From NCBI GenBank assembly GCA_027886185.1, contig WOAB01000568.1:2108001-2172000 (forward strand): a stretch of 64,000 nt of DNA, read 5' to 3'. A program made the position numbers and the translations under genes. Of the stretch, positions 9,429 through 20,528 are shown piece after piece (the stretch's first letter is position 1; each line of letters starts with the position of its first letter). The notes beneath the pieces are model-generated. The model saw only the letters and a list, made by a program, of their open reading frames with translations, had not been told where the DNA came from and ran no database searches. This DNA is from Rheum nobile. Taxonomy: Eukaryota; Streptophyta; Magnoliopsida; Caryophyllales; Polygonaceae.

Positions 9429-12400
9429 TCAATCCGATAATAAATACTTCGATGTAAAATACTGTGCCCATTGCTCACGAACAACGTCCATTTCTTCAGA
9501 AGTATACGTTGTCTTCCTCTTAGGATATACCTTCATAAAAAACACATGAATTATTGACAAATACTATCAACATATAGTTTGTTAAGGGACATACCGCCTC
9601 TAGTCGCTCATCAGAGTCATAGAATCCCGTGACTATCTCTAACATGAACTTCATGACATAATAGCCATACTCGGTTCTGCCGCTTTGTTGAGCGCACTAA
9701 TTACACAACATAAGGGGGATGTCTTAGATACAAGGCCTTTGATTATAAATAAACAAACCTAAAACGTTTAAAATACTATATGTACCTCTATATTGCAGAC
9801 TCTCAACGTCTTACGTTTTTCTCTTGATTTCTTGCACTTCCCACCTTGATACAAAAACACTTGAAATGCCCTAGAAAATCAACATACTACAGTCATGAAA
9901 CTGATATTGATTCCAATAAAAACTAGTTCGTAAGTAAAATAACTTACAAATTCATGATTGGAGATGCATCAGTCGTTCTGTTGCCTGGACATTTTAGAGA
10001 ATCGAACAGATAGACCTGTGCTTTAAATAGGTCTATCACATACATAATCCAATGATTGCTGCATATTATAAACGTAAATTGATAAACATTAATGATTGCT
10101 TAACATACTCTTTATATATGAAACTTATTGAAAACACTTACTCTTGATTATATGGGAGCAAATACAATTTGGCACTGTTAGCATTGAACACACGTTGCAA
10201 GTACTCTGCTGGAACAGCTGGATCGGCCCTGATTCTAGTGCTTGACACCATCTCAGGACAAATGAACCCAATTCGAGAATTTTCAAATGCATATGTGTGA
10301 TTGTCCAATAAATACCTGCACATTTAAAGAAAAAACGATTAAGAATGATAGTTGAACAATTAAAGAAAAAACGATTAAGAATGATAGTTGACAATTAAAA
10401 GATAAAGACTGATCAAAACATTTACATCATGTAGACTTGAATCAAAGAAATGTTTAAGCACTCCCCCTTAAGGAACTCTTCTACATCGGATGCAGTGACG
10501 TATGTTTCTTGATCTGTCCCATAATTCCAAACCGAGGCATCCAATGGGATGGGAGTACTATCATATATACCACCCGTCGCCGAAGACATAACAAATTGCA
10601 ACAACTTGCATGACTGGCCAAGACCTTGAATTTCTTCGTTTTCTGCTTTCTTCCTTTTGGCGGCTGATTCTTCCGTTTTCCGATCACAACTACCAACCAC
10701 CTCTTTGTTGGACTGAGACTTAAGAGTTATTTCGACATGTTATTGACCGACAATAATAATGAAGTAACATTTGTATTATTGAGCACAAACAAGGAAGATT
10801 TAATATCATTTCTAATAACTATCCCGCCAAGGGCCTAAATTATGGATTCTATCCCGCCAAGGGCCTAAATTATGAATTCTATCCCGCCAAGGGCCTAAAT
10901 TATGATTTCTATCCCGCCAAGGGCCTAAATTGGCGCTGTTATCCACCTTTTTAGAGAGAAATGACTTACCTTTGTATTTTTGGCGGTGAAGCTCAACTTT
11001 TTAGAGATAAATGACTTGGACTTCTCTGGGGGGCGTGGAGTAGTATATTCCTATATATATTAAAATTATAGATGAGCAAGAGTGAGACATTATTATTGAG
11101 CCCATATTTCTTACCTCGTCGTCTTCGAAAATCACTAAGCGGATCGGCCATTGCACGAAACTACCCTGAGCACCGCCTAAGTTAGTGAAACCATCACCCG
11201 TAGGCACCGGAAGAATATCATCATGATGTCCATCATAAACAAAATCAACTTGGACTTTGTAGTGATCAGGCTTCATCGGTGTAAAGTGTTGGGACGATGC
11301 ACCGTTTGAGGGTTGTACCATACCATCCGCTACTAGCACTTTGTTACCAGAATCTTTATCCTCAAGGGCAAGATGGCATGGAGTCCTTTCCTGCATAAGA
11401 GGTATTTTAATTCATGTTATAAGAGGTATTTGGACATAAAGAGTTCATGATAATACTCAAACTCAAACATACCTTTAGCTCACGTGGTTGCGGTGTGGAA
11501 TCAGGACAAGTGGTATAGGGTGCATCAACATCAGGTCCAAGAACGGGAGTAGAAGTGAAGTTTGGTTGATTTATGTGTAACATGGAGCGTAGTTGCTTTT
11601 GGAGGGCCTCAGCCACCCTTTTATCTAACTCACCTTCAAACTCCTTTCTAACTTCAGCTCTGATCGATTCGATCAGATCTGATGAAGCTTCACTAGAACA
11701 TTTTCTCCGTCGTTCTCTTGGACCGAAAGCAACTCTATAACCCACATTTCCACCCATTGCCTTGACATAGCCACGATGATCTTTTTTCCCAATGGCTTTG
11801 GTGAGGGCATCCTCATCATCCTCGAAAGTAAGGTTTCCTTTTTCTTCTTCTTCGATATACTTATCCTATAATGTCAATTAGGAAAGTATAGATTAGTTCA
11901 TATTTCCAACTAAATTTAAGTAATTATTCATTAAAAAGAACTACTTACAATTCTTCTTGCAATTTCTACGGCATCCTTATCGTTCGGGCTAACTTCCCAC
12001 TTTCCATCCTCAGTTCAAACTTGATGAGCCAAAACCCACTCCTTTGCTCTGTATTTTCTAGCTCTAGGAGCCGATGAGTTCACTGAGGAGCTACTTGACA
12101 GAGATAAAGCTGCTTCCTCTAGGAGTCGTCCTTCATTTATCCACTCGTGTCGTTTTCTAATATAACCCGCCTGGCCGGTGCGATGAGGATTCTTGTTTTG
12201 GGCTGCACTTGCCTTTGCTTTCTCACTACGAGCCTGTCAAAAGTGAATAGCATTATTACCAATGATTTCCGCTAGCTGACTAGAAATCTTTAATACTAAA
12301 AAGAAATAGCATTATTACCAATGACTCTGGCCTGTAATGTTCTTGAAGAAAAACTGACCAATCAGCCTCTGTAATGTGGTGGTAGACATCCCAAGGCATG

Positions 12401-12909
12401 TAGTTTCTAGGATACTTCGACGGCTTTTGTGTCTTAGTTATCCATCTTGCTTTCAACTTGCTCTTGAAATCTCTAAATCGTTTTGCCACACAAGAATGAA
12501 AGTATTTTTCCCTTGACCTCATTTCATCATCAATGATGTGGAACATAAGCTGTGGATTTTTACAATAAGTTAGAATGATAGTTAATATAGTATATATTTA
12601 AAACAATTTAAAAAGACATTATACCTTGGTCTCCTCCCAAAACCCTTGCCTCGTCTGCTCATCTATCATTCGGTATTCTCTCACGTTTATATCAATTCTT
12701 TGAGCACAACTCCCAACTTGCTTTCCGTATTGTTTCGACCACTCGCCATCAGGGACATTCAACTCATTAAACTCAAGGTGCATAGGCATTTTTACTTGAA
12801 CGCCTTTTGACGGACCACGCCCTTTAGCGATGTGTGTAATCGCGCTAACACCTTGTGATTCAGGATCACCTTGGGTAGGGAAAATAGCATTTCCACTTTC
12901 GTTAGACAT
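9429..12909 (-). pseudogene. CACTA TNP1-type protein with Ulp1-like (C48) protease domain
   Basis: I traced 12 exons by frame and GT/AG sites: 12909-12625, 12549-12319, 12233-11949, 11865-11473, 11390-11115, 11050-10970, ~10712-10426, 10315-10142, 10058-9948, 9870-9786, 9696-9595 and 9530-9429. The N-terminal half resembles the plant Ptta/En-Spm transposase-associated family (KLKARWITKTQ, WSVFLQEHYRPESL, GKWEVSPNDKDAVEIARR). The C-terminal half resembles Ulp1-like Cys proteases: NHWIMYVID supplies the His, YLFDSL the Asp, and CAQQSGRTEYGYYVMKF the Gln and active-site block. Two lesions are visible: TGA at 12015-12017, a likely CGA change in exon 3, and Tyr (codon 9667-9669) where family members have the catalytic Cys. 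It probably made a nuclear DNA-binding accessory protein; it is now inactive. Confidence 0.75.
10821..10930. repeat. 30-bp minisatellite in a CACTA intron
   Basis: Nearly four head-to-tail copies of a 30-bp unit starting ATCCCGCCAAGGGCCTAAAT. The first three copies differ at one or two bases. It lies between exons 6 and 7 of the CACTA gene. Confidence 0.9.
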
Positions 12910-13617
12910 AGTGGCTAGAATTCCTGCAACAAGCACACACAAAAAATTACTTATTATAACATAAAGCTTATTGTAAAAGAACAGTTTTCAGGGGAAAGCT
13001 TCAGTGAACTTGCCTCTGCAAACAAAAGCTTCTTGCTAATGACTTGGATAATTGCAGCTGAGCCTAAAACCTGAAGAATTGTTTCTATCTGTAGAAGTAA
13101 AAGAAGATAATTGATAAGAAAGATTAACACAGATATGTAAGTAATTGTTAGATAATGAATAGAGGAAGGAACTCATAAAAACGCATATTCATAGGGGCAT
13201 TTCATCAAACACCTTCAATGCACGAGCAAGTTGACAAAAATACACAAATTCGTACAAGCTTTAAACACAAAATACACAAATTAGAAATCAGTACATTAGG
13301 ATTTGCATATTCGTAGGGGCATTTCATCAAAAAATCTGCTTAGACAAACGCATATTCATAGGGGCATTTCATCAAACACCTTCAATGCACAAGCTTTAAA
13401 CACAAAAATAAACAAATTCGTACAAGCTTTAAACACAATACAGAGAAACGCATATTAGAGAAACGCTTACCGGCCAGAGGAATCGTGTGAGGAAGTCGGA
13501 GTTCTTGTGAAACCGAGTGCTCGGCGAGAGGAGAGGAGACGAAGTCTGAACGAAGCGAAGAGGTGAATGTTCTGGTGAAGCGCGCGAAGAAGCTAAATGT
13601 TTTAATTAAGTATAGAC
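12910..13617. repeat. CACTA gene upstream region with repeated motif
   Basis: The region upstream of the minus-strand CACTA gene has no ORF of note. GCATATTCATAGGGGCATTT followed by CATCAAA occurs three times (about 13183, 13304 and 13348), twice with a CACCTTCAATGCAC tail. It should contain the CACTA promoter, reading right to left; no clear TATA box was identified. Confidence 0.5.
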
Positions 13618-14033
13618 TTATAGAGGCGGGCCTATTTATGCCCGCCTCTATAAGTCCAAGTTATGGCCGAGAAAGAGGCGATAGAGGCGGGCCTCCTTAT
13701 GCCCGCCTCTATTGCTTACGTTTGTTTAGGAGGGCTTATGGAGGCCCGCCTCAACAAAACTTAATAGAGGCGGGCATTTTCGCCCGCCTCAATTACTTAC
13801 CATTAGAGACGGGCCTTTAATCGGCCCGCCTCTAATACTTTAGCGGGAATAATTTTTTGGAAACTTTTTGAGGCGTATAAATGTTTGCCCGCCTCAATAA
13901 AATTTTTTGAGGCGTATAAAATAATTTTCCGCCTCAAAAACCTGAAAAACTGATTGCGTAGGACGTTGTTGAGGCGTTTTGTTATAGGCCCGCCTCTAAA
14001 AGGGAGCCTCAACAAGTGTTTTTTCCACTAGTG
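13618..14033. repeat. CACTA right subterminal repeats and terminus
   Basis: Around ten copies of TAGAGGCGGGC or its complement mirror the left end. They become more diverged (GAGGCGTATAAA) towards 13960, then give way to the terminal inverted repeat ending at 14033. Confidence 0.8.
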
Positions 14034-14036
14034 AAG

Positions 14037-14218
14037 TCCAATCCTCTCCCACCCATCATACCCAGATTGAAGAGGAGAATGAGGAATTTCCTGGAGAAGC
14101 CACACCAACAGCAACAGGGGAGCACACTGTGCTCAAGCAGAAAATCCAAGGGGTGGTTCGCAGCCTTGCAAGAGAACTGATAGAGGAGGCTGAGAAGGAA
14201 TTGCCCCCAAAAGTCCCA
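14037..14218 (+). pseudogene. Copia accessory ORF, middle piece
   Basis: The frame broken at 8810 continues here in phase for about 60 codons. It encodes a Glu-rich stretch (IEEENEEFPGEA, then SLARELIEEAEKEL), then is cut again by the Athila-1 insertion. The last 5 bases (TCCCA, 14214-14218) are the Athila-1 target duplication. Confidence 0.6.
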
Positions 14219-15670
14219 TGATAGGTGTTATTTCATACACCTTTACTAGCAACTATTAGCATAATTTGGAGGAGTTTTGGATGAGTTTTGGTGCTAAGTC
14301 TGCAATTCAGATGTTATGGAGAAAAGTGAAGAAATCCAAGGATTTGCAGCTTAGATGGAGCTGCTGGAGCATTTATGGAGAAGGCTACCAACACTTGGTA
14401 GTATTGGAGAGCAGCAGAAGAAGAAAAGAAGAAGAGAGCTGGAGGACTGGAGTTCACCGCCACGCGGCGATCCTCGCCGCGACCCGGCGATCCTCGCCGC
14501 GACCCGGCGATGACTCTCAGTGAAGAATGGAGCCCGCGCCAGAGGAAGCCACCGCCCAGCGGTGGAGAGTTCGACGCCCCACGGTGGATCATCACCACCC
14601 CGCGGTTGCGCTTAATGACCTCGCGGCCAGAGTTATTTTATTTTATTTTATTTCCTTTTATGCATTAGTCGGATTCCCTTTGTTTTATTATTTTATTTCC
14701 TTTTTTGATATGGTTTGTGATCTTGGGCCTTAGGTTAACCCTATTTAACCTAATTCCCACAGCCTCCAAATCAGTTAGAATCAGAATCATCATCAATAAC
14801 ATCGTGTCTGTTGTTTTCATCGTTAATTTCTAATTAGAGTTTTTCATCCCCTTTGATGGAGAACTAACTTCCCTTTGTTCTGCTGGACGATTGAAGCAGT
14901 ACAGTTGATGTGTTTGTGAGATTTCTATTCCTTGTTCTTATCCTTATTTATATCGGATTCATTCTCTTGGTTATATTGATATTGATTTATTGTTGTTCTT
15001 CTTAGCCTGATCAACTAGGTTGAATGATTTTTATCAATTGCTAGGATTGCATATAGGGGTTCCGAGTGCATATCTAGTGGCAAACACAATTGTGCGTATA
15101 GGGGTTCCGAGCATACAATTGTGTGTGAGAATCAATTGCATGTTAAGTAGGGGAGTGAGTACTTGTACGTCTTTCTACTTGCATGTATCCTATATCCTTG
15201 TGTGCATTGCTATTGCTGTGTTGGTGATAAAGTATGCTGACAACTGTGAGAATCAGTTGTGCTTTATCATTGGCATAGTAATAAGTCTATTGACAACTAT
15301 GAGAATCAATAGTACTTACGATCAGGGTGGGAACGACTATAAGGATAAATAAACGAACTTGGAAGAAATAGATTTCAGTGATCAAACTCTACCTCTGTAC
15401 TGTGGATTTCGGTCTAGTGGAACTACTTTCCCTCATAATATTCTCTCAACTCAATCTACTTGCTTTGTTTGCTTAGTGTTCTTTTGATTACAAAACCCCC
15501 CAATTACTTGTTACTTGTTACTCGTCATTCACGTTTGCATACTACATCATACCTTCTCTGTGGGATCGACCCTTACTTGTCTGCTATACTCTATTTAGTA
15601 GGTTGGTTAGGATAATTTACTTTGATAAGGCAAATCAATGACATTTTCTTGTGCATCTTTAGCCCCGTCA
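14219..15670 (+). repeat. Athila-1 5' LTR
   Basis: The 1452-bp LTR is nearly identical to 21216-22648. A GC-rich block at 14455-14635 (CCGCGACCCGGCGATCCTCG twice) interrupts otherwise AT-rich DNA. TATAGGGGTTCCGAG is repeated near 15055 and 15097, and three hairpins follow. The 85- and 110-codon frames here are open by chance and are not genes. Confidence 0.9.
15116..15313 (+). repeat. Three serial hairpins with TGAGAATCA loops
   Basis: Three short palindromes share the same core: CAATTG around a TGTGTGAGAAT loop (15116-15138), GACAACTG and CAGTTGTG around TGAGAAT (15239-15261), and ACTAT with ATAGT around GAGAATCA (15296-15313). All three are kept in the 3' LTR at 22096-22118, 22219-22241 and 22276-22293. 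They could act as RNA structures in the LTR transcript or as protein-binding sites in DNA. Confidence 0.65.
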
Positions 15671-15674
15671 AATT

Positions 15675-15691
15675 TGGCGTCGTTGCCGGGG
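15675..15691 (+). other. Athila-1 primer-binding site
   Basis: TGGCGTCGTTGCCGGGG starts 4 bases after the 5' LTR. This is the standard Athila/Tat-type PBS with one difference (GTC for GCC) from the copy in Athila-2. Confidence 0.85.
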
Positions 15692-15746
15692 AAGGTTTTT
15701 GTTTGTTGTGTGTTTTCGTGATTGATTGTTGGTGGAGACCTATCTT

Positions 15747-16862
15747 ATGATCGACACCCGTAGTACTGACTCTCCCCTTCTAGCTTTGGATCCAGAGATT
15801 GACAGATCTTTCCTTAGGAACCTGCGCAATCAAGGAGACGACGGAGAAGAAGGAGTAGATACAGTTGGAACCGTTGAGACTACTACTACCCCAGCTATTG
15901 CAATGGCTGGAACTGGAACTCTGAGAGAGCTTACTGAGCCGAATATTGGGGCTCAACCCCTAGCTGTCATCATCCCTGCACTAGGAGAAGGGGTGAACTT
16001 TGAATTGAAGTCGGGAGTTGTTGCTTACCTCCCCAAATTCCACGGTCTGAGTGGAGAGGATCCGATTTCTCACCTGGGCAAGTTCCACAATGTCTGCATG
16101 ACCATGAAGCCCAGGAACGTGACCGAGGATCAAATCAAAATGAGAGCTTTTGGTTTTTCTGTACTCGACTCTGCGAGCGATTGGTATTATCACCTGCCGC
16201 CAGGAACCATAGATACATGGACGAAGCTTCACAAAGCGTTCCTGGACATATATTTTCCCACGAAGAAGGCGAATGCTTTGAAAAAGGCAATTGCCAACAT
16301 CGAGCAGGCTGGTGATGAAACACTTTATGATTATTTGGAGAGGTACGAGAGGCTTTGTTCCAGCTGCCTATTCCACGGGTATGCCAAGCAAGATCTTGTT
16401 CTCTATTTGCACAATGGTCTACTGGAGCAAGAAAGAAGAATGGTTGATGCTGCATGCGGTGGAAGTATTATGAACCTGACACCGGATGACGCTATGAATA
16501 GACTCCAGGAGATGAGTGAGAGCACCCGGAATTTTGGGAAGACATACCAGAGGAAGGCTGTCAATGCTGTGACCCCTGCAGGACCAAGCCCGGTGTTGAC
16601 TGAGTTGGCCGAGTTGAAGGAGATAGTTATGAAGATAGCAAATCAGAATGCCCCTCAACACGCCAGAGCATGCGGTCTTTGCTCTAATCAAGCCCACCAC
16701 ACCGATGCTTGTCCTCAGCTGCAAGAGGACGGTGTTGTCGAAGTCAATGCTGTAGGAGGCTACGGCGCTCCTAGACAACAATATGGTGGGCAGCCTAACT
16801 ACAACCAGAGAGGCCGTGATCACCCAGGATTCAGATGGAGTGACCCTCAGGGCGGTCAGTAA
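15747..16862 (+). CDS. gag: Athila-1 Gag, N-terminal and capsid part
   Basis: The start is put at ATG 15747 because MIDTRSTDSPLL aligns with the start of the second Athila copy (MVHTRATNSPLL at 42860). From there 371 codons run to TAA at 16860. The retrotransposon-gag capsid region spans roughly residues 100-270 (YLPKFHGLSGEDP, then KMRAFGFSVLDSASDWYY, then YLERYERLCSSC). CGLCSNQAHHTDAC near residue 315 is an imperfect CCHC knuckle. After the stop the same type of sequence continues in another piece, so the original Gag was longer. In the cell it would coat the element RNA in virus-like particles. Confidence 0.85.
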   Translation: MIDTRSTDSPLLALDPEIDRSFLRNLRNQGDDGEEGVDTVGTVETTTTPAIAMAGTGTLRELTEPNIGAQPLAVIIPALGEGVNFELKSGVVAYLPKFHGLSGEDPISHLGKFHNVCMTMKPRNVTEDQIKMRAFGFSVLDSASDWYYHLPPGTIDTWTKLHKAFLDIYFPTKKANALKKAIANIEQAGDETLYDYLERYERLCSSCLFHGYAKQDLVLYLHNGLLEQERRMVDAACGGSIMNLTPDDAMNRLQEMSESTRNFGKTYQRKAVNAVTPAGPSPVLTELAELKEIVMKIANQNAPQHARACGLCSNQAHHTDACPQLQEDGVVEVNAVGGYGAPRQQYGGQPNYNQRGRDHPGFRWSDPQGGQ

Positions 16863-17513
16863 TCGGCACAACAGCAATACCAGCCGGCTCAACAACAGTA
16901 GTACCAGCAAATAGCTTAGTACCAACAGAGACCTCACGGTCAAACTTCTGAAGCTTCGACTGAGTATTTGCTGAAGACGTTGACTCAGCACTTTGCCACA
17001 CATGTGCAAGCCACTGAGTCGAGTATCAAGAACATGGAGAGGCAGATTGGCCAGTTAGCCGATGAGGTGACCAAGATTAACCAAAGGGCCTCAAACTCCC
17101 TGCCGTCCCAGACCACTGTGAACCCCAGAGAAAACGTGAGTGCTATCACGCTAAGAAGTGGTAAGACGGTCGTTGATCCTATTGCTGAAGAGGAGAATGA
17201 GAATCCGGAGAAAGAAGTCACTGAGCGCCCCGCGGTCGATGACACCGCGACCTCACCGCCCCGCGGCGATCACTTATGCCCCGCGGTGGGCTCGCCACGA
17301 CTTGATCCTCGAAAATCTGTTCCTGCTGAAGACACCTATGTTGATAATTATGTGCGGCCCGTGTTCCCTCCTCTAGGTTCAGAGAAGCCCCCAGCACCTT
17401 TTCCTGAGGCGCTAAAGGCTAGAAGAGTCGTCGACGACAGGGATCTGTTCGAGACATTTCAGAACTATGAGGTGAACATCCCCCTGCTGATACTTATTAA
17501 GGCTATCCCGTGA
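16863..17513 (+). pseudogene. gag: Athila-1 Gag C-terminal linker, broken
   Basis: After three stop codons between 16860 and 16920, an open frame from about 16968 encodes a Gag continuation (HFATHVQATESSIKNMERQ, NPRENVSAITLRSGK) also present in Athila-2. At 17225-17295 it contains GC-rich CACCGCCCCGCGG units that match a block in the LTR (TCACCGCCCCGCGGCGATC at 17253-17271 and at 21451-21469). It ends in VRPVFPPLGSEKPP and FQNYEVNIPLL before TGA at 17511. Confidence 0.75.
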
Positions 17514-17543
17514 TACGCCAAGTTCTTAAAGGAGCTATGCACG

Positions 17544-18476
17544 GTGAAGAGGGCTCAGAAACAAAAGACCCAGAAGAAGAGTCCAGTGGGTGAACAAGTG
17601 TCAGCGGTGGTTCAGAAACGTCTGCCTGAGAAATGCAAGGATCCAGGTACTTTTACAATTCCTATCACTATAGGTGGGCATCTTTTTGAGAAAGCACTGC
17701 TAGATTTGGGTGCCTCAATTAATGTCCTACCCTATTCATTGATTGAAAAATTGGAATTAGGACCCTTGCATGATACTAATATTGTTATACAGCTTGCTGA
17801 TGGTTCTTGTGTGCCCCCTAAGGGTATTGTAGAAGATGTCCTTATTAGGATAGGTCCCCTGATATTCCCTGCTGATTTCTTTGTTATGGATATGGATTAT
17901 GATGAGCAAGTTGCCCCTGTTATGCTAGAGCGGCCTTTTATGAAAACTTCCATGACTAAGATTGATGTTGATAGTGGTACCCTGACTATGGAATTTGATG
18001 GAATAATTTTCAGACATGATATTCATAATGCCACTTCCATTGAATTACCCGCTCCTCTCTGCATTAATGATATTGATGATTCTGTGCATAGAAATGCTAA
18101 AATTGATGCAGTACAGACCGTAGTTGAGTGTCCCACTCCTGATGGACCTATTGAGTTGCGTGATTTGCATGAATTGCATATCGATGATGTCTTGCTAGAT
18201 GATATAGGAGACCCCATTTCCTCTGCTTTGGGCATTTGCCCTCCTGCACTAACCATACAAGGCTATAAGCCTTCATCTAGTGACGTGCAACATATTCAGA
18301 TTGAGCCGTATCGGCCCCCGCATCGTTCTAAGTATGGGGGAGACACTCCAAAGAGAATGAACTTGGAGTGGATGGCAAGGCAGGAACATGGTCTAAGGTT
18401 CAAACCTTTCCATGAGAGGTCTCCACAGGAAGAGACGAGTTGGAGGATTCCGAAGGGATCCTATTATGGTAGTTGA
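17544..18476 (+). CDS. Athila-1 aspartic protease region
   Basis: This 310-codon frame lies 30 bp beyond, and in the same phase as, the Gag linker frame. LLDLGASINVLP near residue 55 is the Asp protease active-site block in the Athila form (DLGAS for DSGAS), followed by VIQLADGS, FPADFFVMD and RPFMKTSMTKIDV. It would cleave the Gag polyprotein in the particle. After the protease the frame ends with QEETSWRIPKG and TGA at 18474. No RT follows. The starting Met is formal: the protein was probably read as part of a Gag-protease polyprotein. Confidence 0.8.
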   Translation: MKRAQKQKTQKKSPVGEQVSAVVQKRLPEKCKDPGTFTIPITIGGHLFEKALLDLGASINVLPYSLIEKLELGPLHDTNIVIQLADGSCVPPKGIVEDVLIRIGPLIFPADFFVMDMDYDEQVAPVMLERPFMKTSMTKIDVDSGTLTMEFDGIIFRHDIHNATSIELPAPLCINDIDDSVHRNAKIDAVQTVVECPTPDGPIELRDLHELHIDDVLLDDIGDPISSALGICPPALTIQGYKPSSSDVQHIQIEPYRPPHRSKYGGDTPKRMNLEWMARQEHGLRFKPFHERSPQEETSWRIPKGSYYGS

Positions 18477-19292
18477 TTTGCAGTACGTCGAGCCAACGAC
18501 GATAACCAAGGCGCTGTCCGGGAGGCAACCCGTGTTAGTTTTTCCCTGATTTTTCTCTTTTATTAGATTATTTTCGTAGTTTAGTTTGCTTTGTTTCGTT
18601 CGCCTGTTACTCACATTACAGGTGCGAAAGTAAAACCGAGAAGAGATGTGGTACCCAACCATTCTCACCGCCCCGCGGCGCCCCCTTTCCGCCCCGCGGT
18701 GGAGCTCCCCGCCCCGCGGTGAAGGTCAGGTATAACTTCTCAACTCTTTAAAAAAAAAAAAGCAAGAACAATGGGCCCCGAAAAAACCTTAAACGGGTGA
18801 GTAAAAGCTTATTTCTTAAGTGGTCACTAAGGTTTTGACGGATTGGGCCTCTTTATGGGCCAAGATTTCTCTTTTGGGCCATGGTACATGACCGGCCCAG
18901 CATCCCTTTTCCTTTCCCTTTTCCTGACCTAACCCACTATCTAACCCCCATTCCAACGCCTCTCTTTCGCCCCATATCTATTTCCCCTCTCTCTCCCTGA
19001 ATCCCCTTTCGACCTTGAGCATAATCTAGCCCCCAATCCCCAAATTGGAGTCTAGCCTCACAAACCAAGCCCAAACACAACTCCACCGCGCCGCCGTAGT
19101 TCCGCCTCGCGTTGCTCCCGCTTCGCGTCACTGTTGCTACCGCCCCGTGCCGACTTCACCGCGACCCGGTGCCTGTTCTCAGCTTCTCGCCGCGACCCTG
19201 CCGCCCCGCGCTGGGTCTCTCCCGGATCCATGTTTGCTTGTTTGTGAGTTTTCCCTGTCTGTCTTTTGATTTGAGCATTTCAATTCTCTATT
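18477..19292 (+). other. Post-protease region with CGGGAGGCAACCCG motif
   Basis: At 18509-18534 lies a block with CGGGAGGCAACCCG, a 4-bp stem with an AGGCAA loop. The same block follows the protease in Athila-2 (40231-40258, minus strand). In full Athila/Tat elements I recall this kind of motif downstream of pol, so its position here marks the pol deletion. GC-rich units (CACCGCCCCGCGGCG at 18666-18680, more at 19085-19215) precede the ORF-1-like gene. No credible ORF. Confidence 0.6.
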
Positions 19293-20528
19293 ATGGCATC
19301 GAGAGGCAAGAAGAAAGTGTCGACTAGGGATGAGAGTGAGGTGTACAACATTGTGAAGGAGAGGAAGGTGTTGGCTTCAAAGTTCTTTCACAAGCAGACT
19401 CTGGAGCAGATGGGTTTGCTCGCCTGTGTGACAATGTGTTTGACACAGTGTGGGTTAGGAAACTTTCTGGACAAAACTGCCCCCGCGTACCCCGAGCTGT
19501 GCTATCAGTTTATTGCTTCCTTCGAGAAGATCACCAATAACCCGAGGGACATGCACTTGCGCAAGATTCATTTCAAATACAATGGGCACGAGTATTCCTT
19601 GTCTAAGAAGGTGGTGAATGAAGCCCTGGGTATTACGAAGGACCCAACTGATGGGTGGTCTGGTGGGCTTCATGAGTCCGAGATGATGGAGTTCTGGCGT
19701 GCGGCCACAGGAAGGAGTTTTAGGAAGGGTCAGGAAGTGAATTCCAAATTGGTGAATCCGTGTCTGCGGTTGATCCACAAGGTGATGATGAGAGATTTCT
19801 TCGGCCATGCGGATGATGGGAAGGTCCCCATGAAGGACTTCCAGTGGTTTATGAGCATCCTGGGGACTGTAGAGTACACACCGTGTTGGGCTACACTTTT
19901 CTTGGGTTCCCTGAGGAGGATTCGTGATGGCGAGGCGCGTGATATTTATGGGGGTGGTCTTATTACACTCCTCTGTGCCAAGGTGATTGCCTGCGATCAG
20001 ATTCCTCGGCCGGTCCCCTGTGCAGTATATGATTTAGCACACATGAAGGTGTGCTCCATGATGAAACCATTCGGGTAGGATGGCGATTTGGTCTGGGCAT
20101 CTTATGAGGGCCATATTTTGACTGTGCCGCGGGAGTTCACTTACTCGCCTTCATATGCGGGTTGGTGGATTCAGAGCGATAGCCGGATGTCGGCCGATGA
20201 TGCCCCTGCCGTTGCTCCTTCAAGTCCGTTTGGAGAGGGCCCTAGTGGTGGATATGCTGCCGCCGATCCTGTAGAGGGGGACGACCCCGGTTCTTCACAG
20301 TTCGAGGAGCATTCATCTTTGTACGGACCTGTCGCACCATGGCAGGAGATGTACTCTAGATGGGACGCTTTCTCCACACGCCAGGATCGGTGGACTTCCT
20401 GAGTAGAGACCAGTCTGCAGACGTGGCAGACCCAGCTCCGTGCGGAGATAGATGAGCGTCTGGACACTATGGACGCTCATATGAGGGACTACTTTGGGAT
20501 GTACCCACCACCACCTTCCGGTCCATAG
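19293..20528 (+). pseudogene. ATHILA ORF-1-like accessory protein, two stops
   Basis: ATG at 19293 opens a frame that runs to 20528 if the internal stops TAG (20076-20078) and TGA (20400-20402) are ignored. The first 261 codons encode a folded-looking protein: basic start (MASRGKKKVSTRDE), QCGLGNFLDKTAPAYPELCYQF, the segment KYNGHEYSLSKKVVNEALGI, and a hydrophobic GGLITLLCAKVIACDQ. This resembles ATHILA ORF-1 and 'putative plant transposon protein' domains. The tail is acidic with a low-complexity linker and a final helix (LRAEIDERLDTMDAHM). Its job is unknown. The copia accessory ORF shows a similar G-N-F/L, FY/FI and 'heme-like' hydrophobic pattern at 22890-23231. Confidence 0.65.

Larger units (their letters stand above)
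8811..14033 (-). mobile_element. CACTA (En/Spm) transposon
   Basis: The ends are CATTAGTGGAAAAA at the left and the inverse of CACTAGTGGAAAAA at the right, one mismatch in the first 14 bases. The 3-bp duplication AAG lies at 8808-8810 and 14034-14036. Both subterminal regions are packed with GAGGCGGGCC repeats in both orientations, the usual transposase-binding architecture of CACTA elements. The only gene is on the minus strand (9429-12909), a TNP1-type protein with a Ulp1-like protease. No TNP2-type transposase is present, so this 5.2-kb copy is non-autonomous. It splits the copia accessory ORF. Confidence 0.9.

Noticed and set aside
14266..15352. 85- and 110-codon frames in the Athila-1 LTR, repeated at 21263-22332
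   Set aside because: They are conserved only because the two LTRs are copies of each other; no domain, and they cover GC blocks and hairpins.
16419..17009. 196-codon minus-strand frame over Athila-1 gag
   Set aside because: It is the reverse reading of a clear Gag coding region and has no domain.
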